Shown one piece after another: positions 1 through 7,784 of a stretch of DNA of 64,000 nt. The stretch is taken from contig NZ_NOIT01000005.1 of the NCBI RefSeq assembly GCF_004136555.1, positions 62,001 to 126,000 of the forward strand, read 5' to 3'. Below the pieces are notes generated by a model. It saw only the letters and a list, made by a program, of their open reading frames with translations, was not told the DNA's origin and made no database searches. Position numbers and translations under genes: made by a program. The first letter of the stretch is position 1. Each line of letters opens with the position of its first letter. The DNA is from Kocuria carniphila (GTDB lineage Bacteria > Actinomycetota > Actinomycetes > Actinomycetales > Micrococcaceae).

Positions 1-646
1 TGGACTGGCCGATCACGAACGAGTCGAATACGTACTTGGGGTTCAACCGCGCGGAACTATCCCATTCGGCATCCGAGGGGCTGGTGTCCGTTCCATTAGT
101 GGTGCTCAGCGGTTCACGCGGCCGCGCGGGAGGCGCCGCCTGCGGATCTCGACGCGGGGGCAGATCGTCGTAATGACGCGTGGTCGATTCCGCGGCCATG
201 GTGTCGGTCAGCCCGCTCGGCATCGGACTCGGGTGATCGGTACGCGGCACATCCACGCCGGGGGTGGGAGGTGCGGTGGGGGTGCTGCGGTTACGTTCGG
301 CCTCGAGCTCCTCGATCGAGGGAACTTGTGAATCAACAGCCGGCGCGGGAGCCTCGTTCTCCGGCGGGGTCAGTCCGAGTTCGGTGTCCACGACAAAGGC
401 GACCAAAGTCTCGGGGCCGAAAACCCGGCCCACGGCCTCGTCCAGAACGGCCGCCATGCTGCGGTGCTGGAAGTACTCGCGGGTGCGCTCGTTGGGGACG
501 GCCACCAGAAGGGTGGTACCCATGAGGCCCTGGGGCTCGGACAACGAGATGAAGCCCCGGGACCGGCCCGTCACGCTGGGATGTTCCTTCATGTACCGGA
601 CGCATTCGGCCCACTGTTGGAGCAGGGGCTGATTGTCCTGGTGCAT
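1..646 (-). CDS. dnaA: Chromosomal replication initiator DnaA (N-terminal part, runs off the left edge)
   Basis: DnaA is the AAA+ initiator that binds DnaA boxes and melts the origin. The visible 215 codons cover the N-terminal DnaB/DiaA-interaction domain (starting MHQDNQPLLQQW), a long Pro/Asp-rich variable linker (roughly residues 90-195), and the first residues of the AAA+ domain, ending in the family signature LNPKYVFDSFVIGQS at the window edge. The ATG at 644-646 is preceded on the minus strand by an AGGAG about seven bases upstream, which decides the start. The gene is divergent from rpmH across a region rich in DnaA boxes, so autoregulation is likely. The Walker motifs and DNA-binding domain lie outside the window. 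Confidence 0.95.
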   Translation of the reverse strand, partial: MHQDNQPLLQQWAECVRYMKEHPSVTGRSRGFISLSEPQGLMGTTLLVAVPNERTREYFQHRSMAAVLDEAVGRVFGPETLVAFVVDTELGLTPPENEAPAPAVDSQVPSIEELEAERNRSTPTAPPTPGVDVPRTDHPSPMPSGLTDTMAAESTTRHYDDLPPRRDPQAAPPARPREPLSTTNGTDTSPSDAEWDSSARLNPKYVFDSFVIGQS

Positions 647-682
647 GAAATTCTCCTGACGGTAGCGGCGGGTCGAGGCTAG

Positions 683-898
683 TTTTCCACAGAGTTATAC
701 ACAGCAGTGGATAAACCAGAGTGGGGGAACCCGTAACGGACAGCCTAGAACATGCATCACGGCACTTCATAGCCCCATTCAGCCATTGTGGAGAACTACA
801 ACCTTGTAGTTCGCGCCTGGGGATAACCTCGTTCACGGGCGTCTCCCGGGGCGCTTGTCCACACGATCCACAGCTTGTGAATTCACACCTGTGGAGAA
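683..898. other. oriC: DnaA-box cluster between dnaA and rpmH (probable part of oriC)
   Basis: The 427-bp gap between dnaA and rpmH (647-1073) contains no gene but many 9-mers close to the DnaA box TTATCCACA. They are TTTTCCACA (683-691), TTATACACA (695-703), AGTGGATAA (706-714, reverse), TGTGGAGAA (787-795, reverse), TGGGGATAA (818-826, reverse), TTGTCCACA (855-863) and TGTGGAGAA (890-898, reverse). Both orientations occur. In actinobacteria origin boxes sit on one or both sides of dnaA. The dnaN side is outside the window, so whether this cluster is the whole origin or the dnaA promoter-side part cannot be decided. Confidence 0.7.
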
Positions 899-918
899 GA
901 TCGTGACGAACCCCTGAT

Positions 919-947
919 TTGACCGGGGGCGGGCGATTGACTACTGT
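919..947 (+). promoter_or_regulatory. Putative promoter of the rpmH operon
   Basis: TTGACC at 919-924 and TACTGT at 942-947 are separated by 17 bp, a fair sigma70/SigA-type match about 130 bp upstream of the rpmH start and beyond the last DnaA box. It would leave a 5' UTR of roughly 120 bases. It was found by eye only. Confidence 0.4.
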
Positions 948-1073
948 AAATCAGTCTTGTGCGTTTATGCTCGGGCCTTTCTGCCGTGCCTACGCACCCA
1001 AATACCTACCGCGTGCCCATCCCGTGCAACCGCACGGTTCAAGCACCGTTGTCCCAACCTTGTGGAGTGACTA

Positions 1074-1211
1074 ATGACCAAGCGGACTTTCCAGCCGAAT
1101 AACCGCCGTCGTGCCCGTAAGCACGGCTTCCGCGCTCGTATGCGCACCCGCGCAGGCCGCGCCATCCTGAATGCCCGCCGTGGCAAGGGTCGCGCTTCTC
1201 TGTCGGCCTAA
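1074..1211 (+). CDS. rpmH: 50S ribosomal protein L34
   Basis: This 45-residue, extremely basic protein begins [20 protein letters not shown] and matches L34 from end to end (family length 44-47). It is a small component of the large ribosomal subunit. GGAG lies about eight bases before the ATG. It is the first gene of the conserved rpmH-rnpA-yidD-yidC-khpB-rsmG series and faces away from dnaA, the usual arrangement beside bacterial origins. Confidence 0.97.
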   Translation: MTKRTFQPNNRRRARKHGFRARMRTRAGRAILNARRGKGRASLSA

Positions 1212-1230
1212 GTTGTAGAGGCTTCGCACC

Positions 1231-1575
1231 GTGCTGCCAGTCCAGCATCGGATGCGCACCTCGGCGCAGTTTTCTGCAACCGTACGTTCCGGCGCCCGTA
1301 GTGGACGCCGGAACGTCGTCGTATCCGTACGCGTGAGTGAGCAGGACCAGCCGACCCGCGTGGGATTCGTGGTCTCCAAGGCCGTGGGTAACGCGGTGGT
1401 TCGCAACAAGGTCAAACGCCGGTTGCGAGAGCTTGCCGCTGACACGGTCCGATCGCGTCCCACCGGCCACGATGTGGTCGTGCGGGCCCTACCCGCCTCG
1501 GCGGGTGCGGCCTGGAGCGAACTTGGCGACGACTACCGGGGCGCGTATTCGAGCGCGGTCCGGAAGGCCGGATAG
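1231..1575 (+). CDS. rnpA: Ribonuclease P protein component
   Basis: RnpA is the basic protein cofactor of RNase P, which matures the 5' ends of tRNAs. The 114-residue product starts with GTG (LPVQHRMRTSAQF, the typical N terminus) and contains the family signature VGFVVSKAVGNAVVRNKVKR at about residues 46-65, including the conserved RNK/KRR 'RNR' helix. Length is normal (110-130). It lies 19 bases behind rpmH and is probably co-transcribed with it. Confidence 0.95.
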   Translation: MLPVQHRMRTSAQFSATVRSGARSGRRNVVVSVRVSEQDQPTRVGFVVSKAVGNAVVRNKVKRRLRELAADTVRSRPTGHDVVVRALPASAGAAWSELGDDYRGAYSSAVRKAG

Positions 1576-1646
1576 CAACAGACTTCGGCATTGCCCAGGG
1601 CAATGCCGTACCGTTCGATGTGCAAGGTATTGGAGGAGGCGCACAC

Positions 1647-2084
1647 GTGGAAGACCGGGTGGAAGCCGACGCTCTCCTGAACCGAGCGCCTCACGAGTAC
1701 CGCAGGGCGCACAGTGCACTTGGTGCCATCAAGTACGCCCCGCAGAACCTGTGCATTGCACTGCTCAAACTGTATCGATCCATTGTGTCCCCGCTCTACG
1801 GGGATGTGTGCCGTTACTTCCCGTCATGCTCGGCCTACGCACTCGAAGCTTTCACCGTTCACGGTGTGGCTCGCGGACTGGGGTTGAGCGTCAAGCGCCT
1901 GTTGCGCTGTCATCCTTGGGCGGCGGGCGGAATCGACCGAGTTCCGGACGGTGGGCGAGAGTTCCACTCGCTGTCCGAAACGCCGAAAATCATGCTGCTC
2001 AACCACCCGAACCTCGCACGTGAGACCACGTGCGACCGCCCAGGTCACCACCACGGCGTGACCCAAGGAGCCAACGTTCGATGA
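1647..2084 (+). CDS. yidD: Membrane protein insertion efficiency factor YidD
   Basis: YidD is a small membrane-associated protein that helps Sec/YidC-dependent insertion. The signature YRSIVSPLYGDVCRYFPSCSAYALEAF with its conserved cysteines, followed by RLLRCHPW, identifies the family. The GTG at 1647 was chosen because GGAGGAGG lies seven bases upstream. An in-frame GTG at 1620 has no such site. The product is 145 residues, longer than the usual 70-115 because of a C-terminal tail after RCHPW that lacks recognisable motifs. Its TGA overlaps the ATG of yidC (ATGA), suggesting translational coupling. Confidence 0.9.
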   Translation: MEDRVEADALLNRAPHEYRRAHSALGAIKYAPQNLCIALLKLYRSIVSPLYGDVCRYFPSCSAYALEAFTVHGVARGLGLSVKRLLRCHPWAAGGIDRVPDGGREFHSLSETPKIMLLNHPNLARETTCDRPGHHHGVTQGANVR

Positions 2085-3070
2085 ATTTCTTCGACATCAT
2101 CCTCTTCCCCTTCAGCTGGGCCGTTTCGGCGGTGCTGTGGGTCTTCCACGAACTGCTCACCGCCATTGGCATGGACCCGACTTCGGGTATCACCTGGGTG
2201 TTGTCGATCGTGGGTCTGACCTTGGTGATGCGTACGCTCACCATTCCCTTGTTCTTGAAGCAGATCAAGTCCATGCGAGGCATGCAGGAACTGCAGCCGG
2301 AAATGGCCAAGCTGCAGGCCAAGTACAAGGGCAAGAAGGACCAGCTCTCACGCCAGGCCATGGCCGAAGAGCAGATGGCCCTGTACAAGAACCACGGGTC
2401 CAACCCGTTCTCGGCGTGCCTGCCCATCCTGGTGCAGATGCCCATCTTCTTCGCCTTGTTCCAGGTGCTGCGCTCTGTCCCCGAGGCCGCCGGTAAGGGC
2501 GAGTCGATCCACGTTCTGACCCCGCAGCTGGTCGAGCAGTTCAACGCGTCCACCATTTTTGGCGCTCCCCTGTTCTCCACCCTGATGCAGCCCGGTGCCG
2601 GCAACCACACCGCGACCGTGGTGCTGGCGATCGTGATGATCGTGGCGATGTCCGCCACGCAGTTCATCACGCAGAAGCAGCTGACCGTGCGCAACATGAG
2701 CGATGCTGCCAAGCAGTCGCCCATGTACCGCCAGCAGCAGATGATGCTCTACCTGTTCCCCTTGGTCTTCGCGATCGGTGGCATCAACTTCCCGCTGGGT
2801 GTGCTCATCTACTGGACTGTGTCCAACCTGTGGTCCATGGGCCAGCAGTGGTGGGTTATCCGCAACAACCCCACCCCGGGTTCCCAGGCCGAGCGTGAGC
2901 TCAACGAACGTCGTGCCGCCAAAGGTCTGCCCCCGGTGGGCGTGACCAAGGAAGAGCACGAGGAGAAGCTGGAAGAGCAGCGTCAGCGCGCGGCCGCGGG
3001 CCAGCGCAAGCAGCCCGTGTCCAAGAAGCGTCAGAAGCAGCGGCAGATCCGCAAGAAGCAAGGGTCCTGA
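2081..3070 (+). CDS. yidC: Membrane protein insertase YidC/Oxa1 family
   Basis: YidC inserts and folds inner-membrane proteins with or without SecYEG. The 329-residue product starts MNFFDIILFPFSW at the ATG with AAGGAG about ten bases upstream. An upstream in-frame GTG would give an Arg-rich leader and is less likely. Hydrophobic segments match the five-helix Oxa1 core. The cytoplasmic hairpin after TLTIPLFLKQIKSMRGMQEL and the following helices are typical of Gram-positive YidC, which lacks the large periplasmic domain. The C terminus is strongly basic (KKRQKQRQIRKKQGS), as in ribosome-binding YidC tails. Confidence 0.95.
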   Translation: MNFFDIILFPFSWAVSAVLWVFHELLTAIGMDPTSGITWVLSIVGLTLVMRTLTIPLFLKQIKSMRGMQELQPEMAKLQAKYKGKKDQLSRQAMAEEQMALYKNHGSNPFSACLPILVQMPIFFALFQVLRSVPEAAGKGESIHVLTPQLVEQFNASTIFGAPLFSTLMQPGAGNHTATVVLAIVMIVAMSATQFITQKQLTVRNMSDAAKQSPMYRQQQMMLYLFPLVFAIGGINFPLGVLIYWTVSNLWSMGQQWWVIRNNPTPGSQAERELNERRAAKGLPPVGVTKEEHEEKLEEQRQRAAAGQRKQPVSKKRQKQRQIRKKQGS

Positions 3071-3083
3071 GGGAGAGCGTCGA

Positions 3084-3626
3084 ATGAACGAGAACGATAA
3101 CAACCAGGACACTGTGGACGAGGAACAGTCCGGCGACGTCTTGGAAGCCCAGCTCAGCCCCCTTGAGGAAGAAGGCGAGATCGCGGCCGACTACATCGAG
3201 GAGCTGCTCGATACCGCTGACATCGACGGTGACATAGACATCGAGGTCCGCGACGGCCGCACGTACGTGTCCGTGGTGACCGAGGACGATCAGGACGCCG
3301 AACTCGAGGCCCTCGTGGGGCCCAAGGGCGAGGTTCTGGATTCCCTGCAGGAGCTGGTGCGGCTGGCGGTACTGTCCGCCACGGAGCGTCGCAGCCGCTT
3401 GGTTCTGGACGTTGCCGGTTACCGCGAGGAACGTGCCGGGGCGCTACGCGAGATGGCGGAGCAGGCCGTGACCCAGGTTCAGTCCACCGGTGACAGCGTG
3501 CACCTGGATCCCCTGTCCGCTTACGAGCGCAAAATTATTCACGACGCCGTGGCCGAGGCCGGCCTGATATCCGAGTCCGAGGGCGAGGGCGCCGGTCGCC
3601 ACATCGTCATCTCGGCAGCGGGCTAG
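3084..3626 (+). CDS. khpB: KH/R3H RNA-binding protein (KhpB/Jag/EloR type)
   Basis: The 180-residue protein has an acidic N terminus, a KH domain with the sequence GPKGEVLDSLQELVRLA (about residues 79-95), and a C-terminal R3H domain whose Arg-x3-His motif is RKIIH near residue 150. In other bacteria this protein (with KhpA) binds RNA and influences cell elongation and division. The N-terminal Jag domain of longer homologues is absent, as is common in actinobacteria. It lies 13 bases after yidC and 4 bases before rsmG. Confidence 0.9.
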   Translation: MNENDNNQDTVDEEQSGDVLEAQLSPLEEEGEIAADYIEELLDTADIDGDIDIEVRDGRTYVSVVTEDDQDAELEALVGPKGEVLDSLQELVRLAVLSATERRSRLVLDVAGYREERAGALREMAEQAVTQVQSTGDSVHLDPLSAYERKIIHDAVAEAGLISESEGEGAGRHIVISAAG

Positions 3627-3630
3627 GTCT

Positions 3631-4356
3631 GTGGCACAGTCACGCTCGTCCAAGGCGAACGACGCCGCTCCCGGGCCTTCACAGGCTCCCGCTGAGTCCA
3701 GGCCCGCTCCCGATCCACAGCCGGCACCCCCGTTGGAGGGTGCCGAGCTGGAGGCTGCTCAGCAGTTGTTCGGGGACAGGCTCGATCTGGCCAAGCGATA
3801 CACGGAGCACTTGGCGTCCTCCGGGATTGTTCGCGGCCTGATCGGCCCGCGTGAAGCCCCCCGGCTCTGGGAACGTCACGTGCTCAACTGCGCGGTCGTG
3901 CAGGAACTGATCCCCGAGAAGGCACGGGTCGTGGACGTGGGGTCCGGTGCCGGACTGCCGGGTTTGTGCTTGGCGCTCGCCCGTCCGGACATCTCCATGA
4001 CCTTGATCGAGCCGCTGGAACGCCGTGTGCAGTGGCTCAACGAAGTCATTGAAGACCTGGAGCTGACCAACGTCACGGTGCTGCGGGCTCGAGCAGAGCA
4101 GGCGAAGAAGGAATTGAAGAACGTTGATGTGGTGACCGCACGCGCGGTGTCCGCCCTCATCGGCCTGATCGACATCACCCTCCCCTTGCTCAAAGGTAGG
4201 GGTCAGCTCCTGGCACTCAAGGGGCGCTCTGCACAGGACGAGGTCGATAAGGCCAAGAAGAAGTTCAATCGTTTCGGTGTTCGGTCAGCCGAGGTGCTCA
4301 CCGTGGGAGATGATCTGCTGAGGGAACCCACCACGGTGGTCCGCATCGAATTGTGA
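3631..4356 (+). CDS. rsmG: 16S rRNA (guanine-527 N7) methyltransferase
   Basis: RsmG (GidB) transfers a methyl group from S-adenosylmethionine to G527 of 16S rRNA. Loss of it gives low-level streptomycin resistance in several bacteria. The SAM-binding motif VVDVGSGAGLPGLCLALARP and the RLWERHVLNC segment before it are diagnostic. The start is GTG, and the 241-residue protein has a Pro/Ala-rich N-terminal extension of about 35 residues before the family core. It is the last gene of the rpmH operon before parA. Confidence 0.95.
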   Translation: MAQSRSSKANDAAPGPSQAPAESRPAPDPQPAPPLEGAELEAAQQLFGDRLDLAKRYTEHLASSGIVRGLIGPREAPRLWERHVLNCAVVQELIPEKARVVDVGSGAGLPGLCLALARPDISMTLIEPLERRVQWLNEVIEDLELTNVTVLRARAEQAKKELKNVDVVTARAVSALIGLIDITLPLLKGRGQLLALKGRSAQDEVDKAKKKFNRFGVRSAEVLTVGDDLLREPTTVVRIEL

Positions 4357-4427
4357 TCCGGGTCAGTGTGAACGATCTCGCTGGGTAAGCTAACCCCAGA
4401 ACAGTCTGTAACCGTCGGAGAGGACAA

Positions 4428-5480
4428 GTGGTACGAGTGGAGCAGAACGCCGATACTCGGGACAACCGAGCGCGCGGTCATGACTTCGGTCTTCCACCGG
4501 ATCCCGTAGCACAATCAGAAAAGGTTGTTCCCGACCGAGGTCGTCATGTTTCACGTGAAACGGACACCCAGCACGGTACGGCAGCGCAAGAAGCAGTAGC
4601 GGATACCGCTCTCGGGAGGAAGCTCGTGGAAGAGAACAAACGTCGGGCAAAGCTCAAGCAGTCCAAGATCGACCCCCCTGCTGAAACCCGCTACATCACC
4701 ATCAGTAACCAGAAGGGTGGCGTGGGTAAGACCAGCACCTCGGTGAACCTGGCTGTCGCGCTCGCGCAGCAAGGGCAGAACGTCCTGGTAGTCGACAACG
4801 ATCCCCAGGGCAACGCCTCCACTGCCTTGGGGATTCCCCACGGTACGGATGTGGACAGCGTGTACGACGTCTTGATCGATGAGACTCCGATTGCTGATGT
4901 CGTACAGGAATCTCCGGAGATGGACAATCTGTGGGTACTGCCCGCCACCATCGACCTGGCTGGTGCGGAGATTGAACTGGTCTCCGTGGTGGCCCGTGAG
5001 CAGCGTCTGCAGCGTGCACTCAAGGAGTACGCCAAAGCACGCGAGGAACGTGGCGAACCTCGGCTCGACTACGTGTTCATTGACTGCCCGCCGAGCCTAG
5101 GTTTGTTGACCATCAATGCCTTCGTTGCCGCTACTGAGGTTCTGATCCCGATCCAGTGCGAATACTACGCTCTGGAGGGTCTGAGCCAGCTGCTGAACAA
5201 CATCAACATGATTCAGAAGCACCTGAACCCGGAGCTGTCGGTGTCTTCCATTCTGCTGACCATGTACGACGGTCGTACCAACCTCGCGTCGCAGGTTGCG
5301 GACGAGGTTCGGCAGCATTTCCCCGATCAGGTGATGAACACGATGATCCCGCGCTCGGTTCGTATTTCCGAGGCGCCGAGTTATCAGCAAAGTGTCATCA
5401 CCTATGACCCCAGCTCCACGGGTGCGCTGTCTTATCTTGAGGCAGCAGTGGAACTGGGGGCACGGTCCCCCAAGGGGTAG
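4428..5480 (+). CDS. parA: Chromosome-partitioning ATPase ParA (Soj type)
   Basis: ParA is a Walker-type ATPase that binds DNA non-specifically and, with ParB-parS, segregates newly copied origins. The deviant Walker A motif KGGVGKTST (about residue 96), Walker B-like VFIDCPPSLG and the C-terminal ISEAPSYQQSV region are intact. The 350-residue product has an unusual N-terminal extension of about 85 residues before RYITISNQ. This extension encodes a parS palindrome (peptide HVSRET). The GTG start at 4428 follows GAGAGGA. The gene is followed by parS sites and a terminator, so parB probably has its own promoter. Confidence 0.95.
   Translation: MVRVEQNADTRDNRARGHDFGLPPDPVAQSEKVVPDRGRHVSRETDTQHGTAAQEAVADTALGRKLVEENKRRAKLKQSKIDPPAETRYITISNQKGGVGKTSTSVNLAVALAQQGQNVLVVDNDPQGNASTALGIPHGTDVDSVYDVLIDETPIADVVQESPEMDNLWVLPATIDLAGAEIELVSVVAREQRLQRALKEYAKAREERGEPRLDYVFIDCPPSLGLLTINAFVAATEVLIPIQCEYYALEGLSQLLNNINMIQKHLNPELSVSSILLTMYDGRTNLASQVADEVRQHFPDQVMNTMIPRSVRISEAPSYQQSVITYDPSSTGALSYLEAAVELGARSPKG
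4547..4562. other. parS site 1 (inside parA)
   Basis: TGTTTCACGTGAAACG differs from the consensus TGTTTCACGTGAAACA by one terminal base. It lies in the N-terminal extension of parA and is read in frame as V-S-R-E-T. Confidence 0.85.
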
Positions 5481-5486
5481 CACTTA

Positions 5487-5502
5487 TGTTTCACGTGAAA
5501 CA
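5487..5502. other. parS site 2 (parA-parB gap)
   Basis: TGTTTCACGTGAAACA is a perfect match to the bacterial parS consensus bound by ParB. It begins six bases after the parA stop codon. Confidence 0.92.
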
Positions 5503-5510
5503 TTGCTCAA

Positions 5511-5526
5511 CGTTTCACGTGAAACA
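5511..5526. other. parS site 3 (parA-parB gap)
   Basis: CGTTTCACGTGAAACA has one terminal mismatch to consensus. Its start is 24 bases from the start of site 2, a little over two helical turns. Confidence 0.85.
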
Positions 5527-5542
5527 TACTCCAGACACGTGG

Positions 5543-5580
5543 AAGCGGGTCGCGACCGATAGGGTCGCGGCCCGCTTTTG
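5543..5580 (+). terminator. Rho-independent terminator after parA
   Basis: AAGCGGGTCGCGAC and GTCGCGGCCCGCTT pair over 14 bp with one G-T mismatch around a short loop and end in TTTT. This closes the rpmH-parA transcription unit ahead of parB. Confidence 0.75.
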
Positions 5581-5620
5581 CGTGTTGAGAGGGGGGTCGA
5601 GCACATGAACCCGCTGCGCA

Positions 5621-5636
5621 TGTTTCACGTGAAACA
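5621..5636. other. parS site 4 (upstream of parB)
   Basis: Perfect 16-bp palindrome TGTTTCACGTGAAACA in the parA-parB intergenic region, downstream of the parA terminator and about 190 bp before the parB start. ParB binding here could also affect parB transcription. Confidence 0.92.
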
Positions 5637-5829
5637 TTTACAGACCCATGCGGTAAACACAGCCCGTGAAAGTTTGAAGAGAACAAGATGGCCCAGTAAC
5701 CCTTGAGCGGAATCAACACGACTTCAAGGATTCTGGAGGCCGCAACACGGTATCGCGGTGTACTAGGACCGAATCGAAACCAAAAATCACGGATAAGATG
5801 AACGTCGGATAAACGACGAAAGGATCCCT

Positions 5830-7680
5830 GTGAGCGAGAAACGTCGCGGCCTCGGCCGTGGTCTTGGTGCCCTCATTCCTAGTGGCCCGGTGACGCAGTC
5901 TGAAACGGCTGAAAAGAAGGATGCCGTAACGAGTTCACCGGACCCCTCGGAAAAGAAGAGCCCTGCGCGGGCAGGACAACCGGACACAAAGAAAACGCCA
6001 GCTCCCCAGAAGACGTCTGCTTCGGGAAACGCATCTACCAAGGACTCGTCGAGCGCACCTAAAGACACAGAGTCGGGTAAGGAGACAGCGAAACGGAAGT
6101 CCGTTACGACCGACGGGAAGAAGAAGACAGAGAACCAGTCGGCCTCCACAACGAAGACGACAGCAACGACTAAGCGGTCGCCTCGCACTGCAAGGGCCAG
6201 CGGGAAGACATCGGCCGAGGGTCCGATCGCGGATGTTTCACGTGAAACATCCGCGACCCAGCAAAAAAGGGACGCAAGTCAGCCCAAGACTCCAGCTGCC
6301 GAGAATCAGGTTCAGCCCAAGAGCGGAAAATCATCGGCAAGAGGTCGCCGCGATATGGGGCAAGCGCTGCGAAGTACCACTACCGTGAGACGGCCAGTCG
6401 ACATGTTCTTCTTGCCATCGGAGACTACTGAATCCGTCCAAGCGGACGGAACGGAGCATGAGAGTTCCTCTGTTTCATCCGAAACACCCGAACAAACCGA
6501 CGAATCGGGCGAGGGTCGGCTTGCCGAGGCGAGCAATGTTTCACGTGAAACATTGGCCACGCCTGAGGGGGATGTCGACACTCCCACGAGCAAGGCAGAC
6601 GGCCATAGGAAGAGTAGCCCCACCTCTAAGGGCGCGAACGACAAGGTGAGGTCGACGAGTACTGAGGAAGAGGCCACTGCAGCGGGTCGCCCGACTACGA
6701 GAACGAACGGCCCCAAGACCGAGAACGGGATAAAGGAGTCGGAAACGAGTTCCGCTGGGGAACAGTCCGGAGTTGCAGACGCGGGCGCCGTGGATGTTTC
6801 ACGTGAAACATCACCGACCCAGAACAGCGATGAGAATATACAAGATCTCGCAATGGTTCCCGGAGCCCAGTTTGCCGAGATTGCCGTTGCGGACATTCAC
6901 CCCAACCGAAAGCAGCCACGACAGGTTTTTGACGAGGATGAGCTGGCTGAACTAGCGTTCTCGGTCAAGGAACTGGGTGTTCTGCAACCCGTTGTCGTGC
7001 GTCCCAGTCGTGAAGGCGAGGGAGCCAAATACGAACTCGTAATGGGTGAACGTCGTTGGCGAGCCGTACAGAAGGCTGGCATGGATGCTATTCCCGCGAT
7101 TATTCGTGAGACATCCGACGACGACCTGCTCCGCGATGCCCTCCTGGAGAACTTGCACCGGTCTCAGCTGAATCCCTTGGAAGAAGCGGCTGCTTATCAG
7201 CAGCTTCTGGAGGAGTTCGGTGCAACGCAGGATGAGCTCTCACAGCGTATTGGTCGTTCACGGCCTCAGATTTCCAACACCCTGCGCTTACTCCGTCTCC
7301 CACCTTTGGTGCAGCGCCGTGTCGCCGCGGGTGTCCTGAGCTCCGGACATGCCCGTGCGCTGCTCGGTCTGACGGATCCTGCCGAAATGGAACGTCTGGC
7401 TCAGCGCATTGTTGCGGAGGGAATGTCGGTGCGCGCTACCGAAGAGACCGTTGCCCTGTCCGATGGGCTCAAGCGGCACGCGACCAAACGGAAGACTGCT
7501 TCTCACCGCCACGACGATCGTTTGAACTACATCGCCGACGCGTTCTCCGATCGACTGGACACGTCCGTGAAGATTCAGCTAGGAGCTCGTAAGGGCAAGA
7601 TGACCATTGAGTTCGCGACGGTCGAGGACCTCAACAGAATCATCGACGTCCTGGATCCCAAGATGGACGATCGCGGCTAA
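5830..7680 (+). CDS. parB: Chromosome-partitioning CTPase/DNA-binding protein ParB with an exceptionally long linker
   Basis: ParB loads at parS, spreads along DNA as a CTP-dependent clamp and stimulates ParA. The N-terminal ParA-interaction motif RRGLGRGLGALIP is at residues 5-17, fixing the GTG start at 5830 (AAAGGA upstream). The CTP-binding ParB/Srx domain begins near residue 345 with HPNRKQPRQVF and GERRWRAV. The helix-turn-helix (ELSQRIGRSRPQISNTLRLL) is near residue 467, and the dimerisation domain closes the 616-residue protein. Usual ParB length is 280-380. The excess is a Ser/Thr/Lys/Glu-rich disordered linker of about 325 residues that encodes three perfect parS sites and one decayed copy. 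Confidence 0.95.
   Translation: MSEKRRGLGRGLGALIPSGPVTQSETAEKKDAVTSSPDPSEKKSPARAGQPDTKKTPAPQKTSASGNASTKDSSSAPKDTESGKETAKRKSVTTDGKKKTENQSASTTKTTATTKRSPRTARASGKTSAEGPIADVSRETSATQQKRDASQPKTPAAENQVQPKSGKSSARGRRDMGQALRSTTTVRRPVDMFFLPSETTESVQADGTEHESSSVSSETPEQTDESGEGRLAEASNVSRETLATPEGDVDTPTSKADGHRKSSPTSKGANDKVRSTSTEEEATAAGRPTTRTNGPKTENGIKESETSSAGEQSGVADAGAVDVSRETSPTQNSDENIQDLAMVPGAQFAEIAVADIHPNRKQPRQVFDEDELAELAFSVKELGVLQPVVVRPSREGEGAKYELVMGERRWRAVQKAGMDAIPAIIRETSDDDLLRDALLENLHRSQLNPLEEAAAYQQLLEEFGATQDELSQRIGRSRPQISNTLRLLRLPPLVQRRVAAGVLSSGHARALLGLTDPAEMERLAQRIVAEGMSVRATEETVALSDGLKRHATKRKTASHRHDDRLNYIADAFSDRLDTSVKIQLGARKGKMTIEFATVEDLNRIIDVLDPKMDDRG
6234..6249. other. parS site 5 (inside parB linker)
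   Basis: Perfect TGTTTCACGTGAAACA, read in frame as V-S-R-E-T within the ParB linker. Flanking GCGGA/TCCGC extends the palindrome to about 26 bp. Confidence 0.92.
6537..6552. other. parS site 6 (inside parB linker)
   Basis: Perfect 16-bp parS. It is in the same reading frame as site 5 and again encodes V-S-R-E-T. Confidence 0.92.
6795..6810. other. parS site 7 (inside parB linker)
   Basis: Perfect 16-bp parS encoding V-S-R-E-T shortly before the folded CTP-binding domain of ParB. Confidence 0.92.
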
Positions 7681-7722
7681 TCTCGGGGCGAGCCGACGCC
7701 CAGTACCAACCTGACGAACAGA

Positions 7723-7764
7723 AATGTGGCCCCGATGTTTCACGTAAAACATCGGGGCCACATT
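7723..7764. terminator. Bidirectional hairpin terminator between parB and the cwlM-like gene, containing parS site 8
   Basis: Left arm 7723-7740 and right arm 7747-7764 pair perfectly over 18 bp around the 6-base loop CACGTA. The genes on both sides converge on it. The outer pairs are A-T rich, giving weak U-runs on both strands, as expected for a bidirectional terminator. Confidence 0.75.
7736..7751. other. parS-like site 8 (in the terminator loop region)
   Basis: TGTTTCACGTAAAACA matches the parS consensus except one base (G to A). It occupies the apex and inner stem of the parB terminator. Whether ParB still binds it is unknown. Confidence 0.65.
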
Positions 7765-7784
7765 CATACCCACGCGAGCGAGTC

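Noticed and set aside
333-836. Minus-strand open frame across the dnaA start and the origin region
   Set aside because: It is out of frame with dnaA, runs through DnaA boxes, and its translation is not protein-like.
6471-6486. Ninth functional parS site
   Set aside because: TGTTTCATCCGAAACA differs at three central positions, which are critical for ParB recognition. It is treated as a decayed copy.
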